Assembly (NCBI GenBank): GCA_027484965.1
Contig: JAIXRY010000009.1
Coordinates: 1 to 46,706 of the forward strand
Source: a bacterium
GTDB lineage: Bacteria; Patescibacteriota; Minisyncoccia; Phycocordibacterales; UBA9973
Direction: 5' to 3'
Length of the DNA: 46,706 nt
Position numbers and translations under genes: made by a program. The notes below the pieces were generated by a model that made no database searches, had not been told where the DNA came from, and saw nothing but the letters and a program-made list of their open reading frames with translations. Shown piece after piece: positions 7,409-15,883 of the stretch. Position 1 is the stretch's first letter. Every line of letters begins with the position of its first letter.

Positions 7409-8005
7409 CTATTCTACAAATTTTTGTTTTAATTTCAGTAACTGGCTGTTGTCAGCAAAGACCCGATCTCCTGTTGGGGTGAGTTGGTTGTACTTAATGT
7501 CAACCTGTACAGCAACTTTTTTTGCTTCAATTGCACAATCGATAAGTTTGTCATGTTTGGCGGCAATCTTTTCTCTTGATTTTTTTGAAATTTCATCCTT
7601 TAAAATTTGCTCTCCTTTCGTGTATACCGGCTTACGGAATTTGACTGTGATTTTCTTCTGTTCCCATTTTGGGAGTTCTAGAATTCTTTGTTTTTTTAGT
7701 GTGTCAAATACATAATAAGTGCAATAGTCTGAACCATGCCTTTGATTTAAATCTGTGATAATTTCGTAAAATTCTTTTACTTCTTTAAATAAATGACTAG
7801 GTATTCGATCTAATTTTGTTTTACCCATTTTTTCTGCAATGCCATCAACAATAATGGATCCAGCTGGATTTAAAGGAATAAATACACCTTTATGCCATGC
7901 TGCAAAAAATGATACTCCGTTGTACTGGAATAGATATGATTCCAGTATTTTGTTGTCTGTTCTTAGACACCCATTCTCCCTTAGAGGTTTTTTGTTTAAA
8001 CTCAT
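7409..8005 (-). CDS. Hypothetical protein, 198 aa
   Basis: Not recognised. No signal peptide or membrane helix. The N-terminal half (LFQYNGVSFFAAWHKGVFIP) looks like a small beta-rich domain. Residues about 115-170 are strongly basic and helical (KKITVKFRKPVYTKGEQIL, then KKSREKIAAKHDKLIDCAIE), and the C-terminal part reads LTPTGDRVFADNSQLLKLKQ. The basic composition would fit a nucleic-acid-binding protein, but no motif supports this. The gene stands alone with its own terminator (7374-7396). Upstream on the minus strand is TATAAT-like sequence about 25 nt before ATG. It is divergent from the Nudix-recO operon. Confidence 0.8.
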   Translation of the reverse strand: MSLNKKPLRENGCLRTDNKILESYLFQYNGVSFFAAWHKGVFIPLNPAGSIIVDGIAEKMGKTKLDRIPSHLFKEVKEFYEIITDLNQRHGSDYCTYYVFDTLKKQRILELPKWEQKKITVKFRKPVYTKGEQILKDEISKKSREKIAAKHDKLIDCAIEAKKVAVQVDIKYNQLTPTGDRVFADNSQLLKLKQKFVE

Positions 8006-8089
8006 TTTATTTTATTTTTAACTGTTCTTATATATTATATACTATTTAATATAAATTGTCAATATTATAAAAGCCCTTATATTTTATGA

Positions 8090-8095
8090 TATAAT
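8090..8095 (+). promoter_or_regulatory. -10 box of the Nudix-recO operon
   Basis: A perfect TATAAT lies 10 nt before ATG 8106; predicted 5' leader of 0-4 nt. No clear -35 at the usual distance. Confidence 0.55.
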
Positions 8096-8105
8096 TTAAT
8101 TCTTA

Positions 8106-8678
8106 ATGTCTTCCGAAATAATAAAAAAAGCAAAAAAGGTATTTTCTGGCGTTGTCTGGGATATTTATCAGTGGGAGCAAGAAATGTTTGATGGAAGTTT
8201 CAAAACATTTGAAATGGCTTATAGACACAATGCTGTGGCAATAATTCCAATTGTTGGAGATAAGATATTGATGCAAAAAGAAAGACATCCTCACTGGACT
8301 GAAGTAAAACTCGCAATACCGGCAGGAGAGTCAGATCATCCAGGTATTCCTCCTATTGATGACGCAAAAAGAGAGCTTCTCGAAGAAACTGGTTATATTT
8401 CAGATAACTGGATCTTATGGAAAGAAACCACAGAAAGTCAAAAATTGCACTGGCCAATACGTGTGTTTATTGCTCGTGATTGTGTTGATACAGGTGAAAC
8501 AAATCCAGACATTGGAGGTGAACAAATAGAAACAATGCTTGTTAGTTTTGATGATTTTTTAAAGCTCGTTGTTTTTGATAAGAGTTTTAGAAATAAAGAA
8601 ATCGTTCCTGACTGTATTCATGCTTTTTACAATAAAGAAAAATACGACGAACTGAAAGAAATATTTTTTGGAAAATAA
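8106..8678 (+). CDS. Nudix hydrolase (ADP-ribose pyrophosphatase-like)
   Basis: The Nudix box is recognisable as PAGESDHPGI followed by RELLEETGY (R89-Y97), with strands before it (NAVAIIPIVGDKILMQKERH) as in ADP-ribose pyrophosphatases. Such enzymes hydrolyse nucleoside diphosphates linked to another moiety, using metal held by the RELLEE glutamates. The segment between PAG and REL is 14 residues instead of the usual 13, and the first Glu of the Gx5E part is replaced (Ile81 or a neighbour). The catalytic REUxEExG half is intact, so activity is likely but specificity may differ. The stop codon overlaps the recO ATG (TAATG, 8676-8680), indicating translational coupling. Confidence 0.9.
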   Translation: MSSEIIKKAKKVFSGVVWDIYQWEQEMFDGSFKTFEMAYRHNAVAIIPIVGDKILMQKERHPHWTEVKLAIPAGESDHPGIPPIDDAKRELLEETGYISDNWILWKETTESQKLHWPIRVFIARDCVDTGETNPDIGGEQIETMLVSFDDFLKLVVFDKSFRNKEIVPDCIHAFYNKEKYDELKEIFFGK

Positions 8679-9250
8679 TGCATCATATTCATCATACACA
8701 CGCATTTGTTATTTCTCACAAAGATTTGGGTGAAGCAAATCGTCTTTATACTATCTTTACAAAAGAACTTGGAATGGTGACAGCAACCGCACAAGGTGTA
8801 AGAAAGATGTCTTCTAAACTTCGCTTTACTCTACAGAGCGGCACTTACATAAAAGTTGATTTTGTTAGGGGAAAAGAAATGTGGAGAATCACCAGCGCTT
8901 CTCCTCTCGAATCTTTTGATTCTCGTGATACAGCTCGTAATATTGTTTGGTTAAGAATACTTGGATTACTCGCACGTCTGACACAAGGAGAAGAATCTCA
9001 TCCTCAAGTTTTTTCTCATGTCTTTACCGTTTTTGAAACAATTAAAAATGTTCCAGAAGAAGAGCTAGCAAATTTTGAAATCATCTGTTTTATAAAACTC
9101 CTTTTTTCTTTTGGTTATTGGGAAATTATAGAAGGAGATGAGTCTATTGTTGCCGGCTCTTACAATAAAGAAATGTTTGATTTTATAAGTGGAAGAAGAA
9201 CTGTCCTTGTTTCGCGTATTAATAATTCACTTAGTGCTTCGCAGCTCTAA
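8678..9250 (+). CDS. recO: DNA repair protein RecO, short form
   Basis: The N-terminal OB-fold has the RecO pattern (HAFVISHKDLGEANRLYTIF, then ELGMVTATAQGVRK, then RITSASPLESF), followed by the helical domain. RecO binds SSB-coated ssDNA with RecR and loads RecA or anneals strands; ssb and recA are both in this window. At 190 aa it is shorter than the usual 240-250 aa. It ends after the helical core and has no CxxC zinc finger, a common shortening in small genomes. The protein stops just before the promoter of the next gene. Confidence 0.85.
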   Translation: MHHIHHTHAFVISHKDLGEANRLYTIFTKELGMVTATAQGVRKMSSKLRFTLQSGTYIKVDFVRGKEMWRITSASPLESFDSRDTARNIVWLRILGLLARLTQGEESHPQVFSHVFTVFETIKNVPEEELANFEIICFIKLLFSFGYWEIIEGDESIVAGSYNKEMFDFISGRRTVLVSRINNSLSASQL

Positions 9251-9271
9251 CATTTTACTTTTCTGCCGTGC

Positions 9272-9277
9272 TATAAT
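9272..9277 (+). promoter_or_regulatory. Extended -10 box before the 622-aa anchored protein
   Basis: TGC-TATAAT ends 10 nt before ATG 9288. It argues for ATG 9288 over upstream in-frame starts that overlap recO. Confidence 0.55.
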
Positions 9278-9287
9278 TTATAGTATT

Positions 9288-11156
9288 ATGGCAGACAATT
9301 TAGATCATATCGAAGAATTAAAAAAGCGCCTTTTTATGGCGAAAGATGAAAAATCTATTCCAGAACTTCGCGAGCACACATTGCATAATCCGAGGTATCA
9401 GGTTGCCAAAAAATGGACCAAAGAAACTATTAATACTACAACAAAAATTATGTCTCACGGATCATTGTTTAAGAAATTTTTTATTGGATCACTACTATTA
9501 CTTCTCGGATCTTTTGGGTTTTTTGCATATATGTTTTTGCAAGGTAATAATACTGTATCAAATGATAATATTGATATTGCTATATTAGGTAATGCTTTTG
9601 CAAAAGGTGGAGAACAATTACCAATACAGGTTTCTATTGCTAATAAAAACAAATCGTCTATTTCTAGTGTTGATCTCGTATTATCGTATCCAAAAGGAAG
9701 CGGCACTGACGCTACTTCAGAATATATTCGCTTACGCAAAACTGTAGGCACTATAGAGTCAGGCCAAACCAAGACCGAGCCATACAATCTCGTCTTATAC
9801 GGTGAACAAGGAACAATTAAAAATATTACAGCTTCAGTTGAATATAGAGTTTCTGGTTCAAATGCACTTTTTGTAAAAGATTCATCATTTATAGTGACAT
9901 TATCTGAGGCGCCTATTTCACTTGTTGTTGATGCTCCAGAAATGATTGGTTCAAATCAAGAATACAATCTTTCTATAAAGACAACTCTTAATGCTGAGAG
10001 TGCAAACAAAAACATGGTTCTCGTCCTCGCGTATCCTCCTGGATTTTCTTATATCGCTTCAAGTCAGAATCCGATGGTAGGAAACACTGTTTTTGATTTG
10101 GGGGATTTGCGCCAAGGCGTTCCAAAAACTATAACTATAAAAGGAAGTCTTGTTGGTCTCGACAAAGAAGAACGTTCGTTCCAAATATATGTAGGTGAAC
10201 AAAACAAAGATAAGCAATCAAGTATTGGTGTTATTTACAATTCACTACTTCAGAATGTAATGATTACAAGACCTTTCCTTGATGCACATCTTATAATTGG
10301 CGGAGAAGATAAACCAGTATATTCAGTGAGTGGTTCTACACCTATTAATGCGAAGATTATTTGGTCAAATAATGCTATTACTCGCATTGCTAACGCTCAA
10401 GTAACTTTGCAATTTGAAGGGCAGGCTCTCGATAAGGAATCTGTTATTGTTCCAAATGGTCGCTATGATGCACGTAACAATCTGATTGTATGGGATCAAG
10501 ACACTACACCAGAATTCGCATCGCTCGAGCCAGGAGCAACTGGTGATCTTGATTTTACAATTACAGCCAAGAATATTTCTGGAACTTCTTCTAATTCTGA
10601 TATCCAAATGAATGTTGGAATAAGAGGAGAACAATCAGGTGATGGGCTTGGACAACAAACTATTTCAAGTGTAGACAAAAAAACTCTTCGCTTTGGTGTT
10701 GATTTCCAAATCGCCCAAAGTGCGAGCTTCTTGCAAGGTCCATTCAAAAACTCTGGAACAAATCCACCTAAGAAAGGCTCCGAAACAACATATACAATCA
10801 ACTGGACACTTTCTCCAGTCCAAAATGTTGTTACAGGAGGAGTAGCAAAAGCCGTGCTTCCAATTGGAGTAAGATGGGTTGGTAAGACCTCTCCTGACCT
10901 TGAAAGAGTTTCTTTTAATTCAGCTACTAGAGAAATTACTTGGGATATCGGCACTATAAAACGCAGTACAAGCAATCTTGTGCGCCAAGTATCTTTCCAA
11001 GTTGGTGTTACTCCTTCAGCTTTTGATACAGAAACAACAACACTTTTGATGGGGGAGCTCAATGCGACAGGAACAGATACCTATACAGGTTCACCTGTGA
11101 AGGACACCAAAAGAGAATTAAATACTCGTATTGTCGATGGAAAATCTGTTAACTAA
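9288..11156 (+). CDS. Membrane-anchored extracellular protein with DUF11/Ig-like repeats, 622 aa
   Basis: The N-terminal 60 residues are charged and cytoplasmic (MADNLDHIEELKKRLFMAKD). One membrane helix follows at about 64-85 (FFIGSLLLLLGSFGFFAYMF), then about 530 extracellular residues of beta-sandwich repeats. Typical DUF11/CARDB-like pieces are VLVLAYPPGFSYIASSQNP and FDLGDLRQGVPKTITIKGSL. It is probably an adhesion or envelope-scaffold protein; no catalytic motif is seen. The frame stays open upstream to 9189 inside recO, but that would add a non-homologous hydrophobic stretch, and the TATAAT at 9272 supports ATG 9288. The following glycyl-tRNA synthetase gene starts 18 nt after the stop. 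Confidence 0.85.
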   Translation: MADNLDHIEELKKRLFMAKDEKSIPELREHTLHNPRYQVAKKWTKETINTTTKIMSHGSLFKKFFIGSLLLLLGSFGFFAYMFLQGNNTVSNDNIDIAILGNAFAKGGEQLPIQVSIANKNKSSISSVDLVLSYPKGSGTDATSEYIRLRKTVGTIESGQTKTEPYNLVLYGEQGTIKNITASVEYRVSGSNALFVKDSSFIVTLSEAPISLVVDAPEMIGSNQEYNLSIKTTLNAESANKNMVLVLAYPPGFSYIASSQNPMVGNTVFDLGDLRQGVPKTITIKGSLVGLDKEERSFQIYVGEQNKDKQSSIGVIYNSLLQNVMITRPFLDAHLIIGGEDKPVYSVSGSTPINAKIIWSNNAITRIANAQVTLQFEGQALDKESVIVPNGRYDARNNLIVWDQDTTPEFASLEPGATGDLDFTITAKNISGTSSNSDIQMNVGIRGEQSGDGLGQQTISSVDKKTLRFGVDFQIAQSASFLQGPFKNSGTNPPKKGSETTYTINWTLSPVQNVVTGGVAKAVLPIGVRWVGKTSPDLERVSFNSATREITWDIGTIKRSTSNLVRQVSFQVGVTPSAFDTETTTLLMGELNATGTDTYTGSPVKDTKRELNTRIVDGKSVN

Positions 11157-11174
11157 ATGGTATAAAAGAAATAT

Positions 11175-12470
11175 ATGGAAAAAGATAGTGTTTTAATGGA
11201 AAAGATTATATCTCTCGCAAAGCGTCGAGGTTTTGTTTATCAAGGTTCAGATATCTACGGAGGACTCGCTGGAACATGGGATTATGGGCATCTTGGAGTT
11301 GCTTTGAAGAATAATATAAAAGGTCTTTGGTGGAAGAAGTTTGTGGATGACCGTCGTGATATGTACGGTATTGATGCGGCAATCTTAATGCATCCAGGTG
11401 TATGGAAGGCAAGTGGTCACGTGGATACATTCACAGATCCTCTTGTGGAATGTACAAAATGTAAAAAACGTTTTCGTGCAGACCAATTAGAAAAAGCAGG
11501 TATTTGCGATTCTTGTGGAGCGCCTACAGGTGAAGCTCGCAATTTCAATATGATGTTTCAAACTCAAGTTGGAGCTGTAGAAGATTCGTCTGCAACAGTG
11601 TACCTTCGTCCAGAAACAGCTCAAGGAATGTTTGTTAACTTCAAAAATGTTGTGGACTCATTCCATCCTAAGCTTCCTTTTGGAACAGCTCAAATAGGTA
11701 AGGCGTTCCGAAATGAAATCACTCCTCGTGACTTTATTTTCCGTGTACGTGAATTCGAGCAAATGGAAATTGAATATTTCATCCGTGAAAATGATTGGGA
11801 AAAACAATTTGAATATTGGAAAGATGAAATGATTGAATGGATGGATATTGTAGGTATTGATCAATCAAAAGTTCATGAACTTGAAGTAGAAAAGGAAGAC
11901 CTGGCTCATTACTCACGTAGAACTGTAGATTTTGAATTCGATTTTCCTTTTGGAAAAAAAGAATTGTATGGTTTAGCATATCGCACAAATTTTGATTTGA
12001 ATATTCATAAGCTTGAATATGTTGATGAAGAAAATGCTCAGAAAATAGTACCTCACGTAATTGAGCCGTCGTTTGGTCTTGATAGAACAGTACTCGCAGT
12101 ATTGCTCAGTGCTTATAATGAAGAAGAAAAAGAAGAAGACACTCGTGTATTTTTGAAACTCAAGCCAAGTGTAGCGCCTGTAATATGTGCTGTATCACCA
12201 TTACTCAAGAATAAGCCTGAGCTCGTAGGAAAAGCTGAAGAAATATTTGGAATGCTCAAAAAAGAATTTGGACGCGTTATGTGGGATGATAATGGAAACA
12301 TAGGAAAGCGCTATCGCAGACAAGATGAGATAGGTACGCCATGGTGTATTGTTATCGACTTCGATACTCTCACAGATAATACAGTAACAATTCGCGATCG
12401 TGACACAGGTTCTCAAATACGCCTCAAAGATTATGAATTGGTAGGGTATATAAAAGATAGATTAAATTAA
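11175..12470 (+). CDS. glyQS: Glycyl-tRNA synthetase, dimeric (alpha2) type
   Basis: Class II synthetase that charges tRNA-Gly. It starts with the family hallmark RRGFVYQGSDIYGG and WDYGHLGVALKNN. Motif 2 is visible in VYLRPETAQGMFVNF and FRNEITPRDFIFRVREFEQM; motif 3 in EPSFGLDRTVLAVL. A zinc-ribbon insert has C93, C96, C111 and C114. The C-terminal anticodon-binding domain contains KRYRRQDEIGTPWCIVIDFD. Length of 431 aa is close to the usual 460. ATG 11175 lies 8 nt after TATAAA; ATG 11196 (MEKIISLAKRRGF) is an alternative start. No T-box is seen, in contrast to ileS. A terminator follows. Confidence 0.97.
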   Translation: MEKDSVLMEKIISLAKRRGFVYQGSDIYGGLAGTWDYGHLGVALKNNIKGLWWKKFVDDRRDMYGIDAAILMHPGVWKASGHVDTFTDPLVECTKCKKRFRADQLEKAGICDSCGAPTGEARNFNMMFQTQVGAVEDSSATVYLRPETAQGMFVNFKNVVDSFHPKLPFGTAQIGKAFRNEITPRDFIFRVREFEQMEIEYFIRENDWEKQFEYWKDEMIEWMDIVGIDQSKVHELEVEKEDLAHYSRRTVDFEFDFPFGKKELYGLAYRTNFDLNIHKLEYVDEENAQKIVPHVIEPSFGLDRTVLAVLLSAYNEEEKEEDTRVFLKLKPSVAPVICAVSPLLKNKPELVGKAEEIFGMLKKEFGRVMWDDNGNIGKRYRRQDEIGTPWCIVIDFDTLTDNTVTIRDRDTGSQIRLKDYELVGYIKDRLN

Positions 12471-12472
12471 AC

Positions 12473-12499
12473 AAAAAACTCCCCAAAAGGGAGTTTTTT
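12473..12499 (+). terminator. Rho-independent terminator after glyQS
   Basis: AAAAAACTCCC / GGGAGTTTTTT, perfect 11-bp stem, followed by GTTT. Confidence 0.9.
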
Positions 12500-12517
12500 G
12501 TTTAATAAAGATAATGG

Positions 12518-12523
12518 TATTAT
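12518..12523 (+). promoter_or_regulatory. Extended -10 box of the AI-2E-type permease gene
   Basis: TGG-TATTAT ends 6 nt before ATG 12530, placing the transcription start on the start codon. Confidence 0.5.
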
Positions 12524-12529
12524 AGATAC

Positions 12530-13594
12530 ATGACAGATCGCCCAATAAATATATCTATTACCACAGGAACAGTTGTAAAAACACTTCTTATTATAGGACT
12601 TTTTGCTGTAGCTTTTCTATTGAAAGATGTTTTGCTTGTAGTTCTTACAGCTATTGTCATTGCTTCTTTTGTGGAGGTGATTTCAAATAAATTAAAGAAA
12701 AAATATAAAATACCAAGACAGATTGTTGTTTCTGTTGTTTTCTCCTTGATGCTTATAATAATAGGTACTCTTGCATATTTTATAGTACCTCTTTTCTTGG
12801 ATCAAGTTTCAACACTACTTAGTCAGATTTCAAAAGCGCTTCCAAATATAGAATTTTTAAAACCATTTCAAAGCAGATCTTTTATTCTTGGAGCACAGCG
12901 TTTTGTTGATGGAATAGGAAGTGATACGCCTATTACTGATGTTATATCTGGTTCAAGAACTTTTATTACATATATTTCAACAACTCTTTTTGATTCTGTA
13001 TCAAGTATTTTTGGAGGGTTGGTAAACTTAGTAATTCTTCTTGTTATATCTTTTTACTTATCTATGCAAGAGAGGGGTGTTGAAAGTTTCCTTCGATTAG
13101 TTACACCATTACAATACGAACCATATGTTCTCGATCTCTGGGAAAGAACAGAAACAAAAATTGCAGGTTGGGTTCAAGGGCAGTTAGTTCTTGGTCTTAT
13201 AATTGGGGTACTAACTTTTATAGGTTTGTCTATTATAGGAGTTCCGTACTCTCTTCTACTTGCTCTTATTGCTGCGGTAATGGAACTCGTTCCTTTTGGT
13301 CTTATATTTGCTGTTATACCAGCTGTTGCAGTTGCTGCCATTAATGGAGGATTCTCTAGTGGGCTTATAGTTTTATTGTTTTATATTATTATTCAACAAT
13401 TGGAAAATTATTTAATTGCTCCAATGCTTACAAAAAAGACAACAGGAGTATCTCCACTGGTTGTCATTATTTCTCTTTTGATAGGAGCTCAGCTTGCTGG
13501 ATTTTGGGGGTTAATTCTTGCTGTTCCTGGAGCTGTGCTTGTTCTTGAAATTCTAGAAGATTACGAAAAGAAAAAGCTTCCTAATAGATCATAA
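12530..13594 (+). CDS. AI-2E family transporter (PerM/YdiK type)
   Basis: The 354-aa polytopic membrane protein follows the AI-2E transporter pattern. It has an N-terminal helix pair (VVKTLLIIGLFAVAFLLKDV), a charged cytoplasmic/periplasmic middle, and C-terminal helices with PYSLLLALIAAVMELVPFG and the conserved QQLENYLIAPMLTKKTTGVS. About seven to eight membrane segments are visible. Members have been linked to autoinducer-2 export or Na+/H+ exchange, but the substrate cannot be read from sequence. It begins the metG-tatD cluster; the metG ATG is 6 nt after its stop. Confidence 0.92.
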   Translation: MTDRPINISITTGTVVKTLLIIGLFAVAFLLKDVLLVVLTAIVIASFVEVISNKLKKKYKIPRQIVVSVVFSLMLIIIGTLAYFIVPLFLDQVSTLLSQISKALPNIEFLKPFQSRSFILGAQRFVDGIGSDTPITDVISGSRTFITYISTTLFDSVSSIFGGLVNLVILLVISFYLSMQERGVESFLRLVTPLQYEPYVLDLWERTETKIAGWVQGQLVLGLIIGVLTFIGLSIIGVPYSLLLALIAAVMELVPFGLIFAVIPAVAVAAINGGFSSGLIVLLFYIIIQQLENYLIAPMLTKKTTGVSPLVVIISLLIGAQLAGFWGLILAVPGAVLVLEILEDYEKKKLPNRS

Positions 13595-13599
13595 TTTGT

Positions 13600-15051
13600 A
13601 TGACTGAAAAAAATAAAAATTTCTATATTACCACAACTTTGCCGTACGTGAATGCTGATCCACACGTGGGATTTGCTATGGAATTTGTGCGTGCAGATGT
13701 GATTGCAAGATGGAAAAAATCACAAGGATATAATGTATTCTTCAATACAGGTACAGACGAGCATGGGCAAAAGCTTTTTACTGCAGCTGAAAAAGAGGGG
13801 GTAGATGTACAAGATTACGTTGATGGATATGCAGAAAAATTCCGCGGATTAAAAGATCTTCTTGGTATAACGCAAGATGTTCACTTCATAAGAACAACAG
13901 ATGAAAATCATATTAAAGCAGCTCAAACATTTTGGAGACTTTGTAATCAAAATGGATATATCTATAAGAAAACATATCAAGCAAAATATTGTGTAGGGTG
14001 TGAACTTGAAAAAACAGACAGTGAACTCGATGATGATGGCGAATGTCCTATACACAAAGGCAGACCGATCGAACTTATTGACGAAGAAAACTATTTCTTT
14101 AAATGGAGTGCCTTCCAAAAACCACTTCTTGCTTTCTATGAAGAAAATCCAAACTTTGTAATTCCAGATTTTCGTTTCAACGAAATAAAAGCTTTCGTAG
14201 AAAGAGGACTCGAAGACTTTTCTATTTCTCGTTTGAAATCAAAAATGTCTTGGGGTATTCCTGTTCCAGATGATGAAGATCAAGTTATGTATGTTTGGTT
14301 TGACGCATTGGTAAACTACATATCAACTCTTGGGTGGCCAACTGAGTCAGAATTCAAAGACTTTTGGATATACGGAACACCTACCCAATATTGTGGTAAG
14401 GACAATCTTCGTCAGCAGTCAGCAATGTGGCAATCAATGCTTATGGCTGCAGGTATTTCAAATTCGCACAAGATTATTGTAGATGGATTTATAACAGGTG
14501 ATGGAGGGATTAAGATGTCTAAATCGATAGGTAATGTTATTAATCCATATGATGTGGTGAGTGGATACGGTACAGACGCACTTAGATTCTTCTTACTAAA
14601 AGAAGTATCCTCTTTTGAGGATTCTCCATTTACAATGGATAGATTTAAAGCGTCTTATAATGCAAATCTTGCAAACGGTCTTGGTAATCTTACTTCACGC
14701 CTTCTTAATATGACTGTGTCTTATGGTGTGTCTTTTGACCATATTACTTTCGAACCTCTTGCAAATGACGAAATAGAAAAAGCCTACAACGAATTTGATA
14801 TTGCAAAGGTGATGAATATTGTATGGGCTGAAATAAATGGACTTGATAAGTTCATTCAGGAAACAGAACCATTCAAGACTATAAAGACAAATGAAGTAAA
14901 AGCTCATAGCGATCTCAAATATGCAATTCTTCGCTTGTCTCATATTGCAACAACACTCGCTCCACTTCTTCCAGAAACATCAGAAAAAATAATTTCTTTA
15001 ATTAAAGAAAACAAAAAACCAGAACAACCATTATTTTTGAGAAAGGAATAG
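13600..15051 (+). CDS. metG: Methionyl-tRNA synthetase
   Basis: Class I synthetase charging elongator and initiator tRNA-Met. The HIGH-like motif is HVGF (in YVNADPHVGFAMEFVRADV), and KMSKS is at about 305-309 (GGIKMSKSIGNVINPYDV). A single zinc knuckle has Cys131, Cys134 and Cys149, with His152 likely as fourth ligand (C-x2-C, C-x2-H). The stem-contact and anticodon helices follow. The 483-aa length is the short form without the C-terminal EMAP-like dimerisation domain. A CATAAT box overlaps the upstream stop codon 5 nt before ATG, so it may also have its own start. Its TAG stop is one base before the tatD ATG. Confidence 0.97.
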   Translation: MTEKNKNFYITTTLPYVNADPHVGFAMEFVRADVIARWKKSQGYNVFFNTGTDEHGQKLFTAAEKEGVDVQDYVDGYAEKFRGLKDLLGITQDVHFIRTTDENHIKAAQTFWRLCNQNGYIYKKTYQAKYCVGCELEKTDSELDDDGECPIHKGRPIELIDEENYFFKWSAFQKPLLAFYEENPNFVIPDFRFNEIKAFVERGLEDFSISRLKSKMSWGIPVPDDEDQVMYVWFDALVNYISTLGWPTESEFKDFWIYGTPTQYCGKDNLRQQSAMWQSMLMAAGISNSHKIIVDGFITGDGGIKMSKSIGNVINPYDVVSGYGTDALRFFLLKEVSSFEDSPFTMDRFKASYNANLANGLGNLTSRLLNMTVSYGVSFDHITFEPLANDEIEKAYNEFDIAKVMNIVWAEINGLDKFIQETEPFKTIKTNEVKAHSDLKYAILRLSHIATTLAPLLPETSEKIISLIKENKKPEQPLFLRKE

Positions 15052-15052
15052 T

Positions 15053-15844
15053 ATGAATTTTAGCTATATAGATATTCACTCACATTTGAACTTCAAAGAC
15101 TTTGATGAAGATAGAGAGAGTGTAATACAACAAATGAAAGATGAGGGAATTGCGACAATATCTGTCGGTACAGACCTGGCTTCATCTATAGAAGTAATAA
15201 GACTTTCAGAAATACACGATAATCTTTTTGCTTGTGTTGGCGTGCATCCCACCGATGTCCTTGAGTCATCTTTTGATTATGAAGAATTTTTGGAATTAGC
15301 AAAACATCCGAAAGTTGTTGCGATAGGTGAGTGTGGTTTTGATTATTTTCGTGACCAGAGCGATGAGTTAAAAAATAAACAAAAAGAAATTTTTGAAGCA
15401 CATATAAAACTTGCAATAGAAGTAGGAAAACCCCTCATGATTCACGCCCGCGCAAGTAAAGGTACGCAGGATGCATATCATGATACCCTTGATATTCTAA
15501 AATATTACCAAAAAGAACATCCAGAACTCCTGGCAAATTTCCACTTCTTTGCAGGTGATATTGGTGTACTTGAGAGAATACTTGATATTGGCTGTACAGT
15601 GTCTTTTGATGGGCCTATTACATTTGCTAGAGATTATGACGAAGTTATACAAAAATGCTCTTATATGAGTATTATGGCTGAAACTGATAGCCCTTTCGCA
15701 GCACCGAACCCATATAGAGGTAAAAGAAACAGTCCTTTGTATGTAAAAGAGATATATAATAAAATAGCTGAAATTAGAGGTGAAAATGAAGAAGAAGTGA
15801 GACTCCAAATTAATCAAAATGCTCAAAATTTCTTTAACTTATAA
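15053..15844 (+). CDS. tatD: TatD-family metal-dependent hydrolase / DNase
   Basis: TIM-barrel amidohydrolase-like nuclease. Metal ligands are visible as HSH at residues 9-11, the Glu of IGECGFDYF, His of MIHARAS, His of NFHFFAGD, and the Asp of MAETDSPFAAP. Family members are 3'-5' exonucleases or DNases that act in repair and turnover of DNA. Length of 263 aa is typical. It is translationally linked to metG, whose stop lies one base before this ATG, a frequent metG-tatD arrangement in bacteria. ATG 15053 is the only sensible start. Confidence 0.95.
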   Translation: MNFSYIDIHSHLNFKDFDEDRESVIQQMKDEGIATISVGTDLASSIEVIRLSEIHDNLFACVGVHPTDVLESSFDYEEFLELAKHPKVVAIGECGFDYFRDQSDELKNKQKEIFEAHIKLAIEVGKPLMIHARASKGTQDAYHDTLDILKYYQKEHPELLANFHFFAGDIGVLERILDIGCTVSFDGPITFARDYDEVIQKCSYMSIMAETDSPFAAPNPYRGKRNSPLYVKEIYNKIAEIRGENEEEVRLQINQNAQNFFNL

Positions 15845-15871
15845 CAACAAGACACTTATATTTAATGGGTG

Positions 15872-15877
15872 TATAAT
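15872..15877 (+). promoter_or_regulatory. -10 box of the 442-aa unknown gene
   Basis: TATAAT ends 6 nt before ATG 15884. An in-frame GTG at 15869 overlaps this box, so the ATG is preferred. Confidence 0.55.
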
Positions 15878-15883
15878 TGTATT

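Noticed and set aside
10496-11062. 188-codon minus-strand frame inside the 622-aa protein gene
   Set aside because: Shadow of a strongly supported plus-strand gene.
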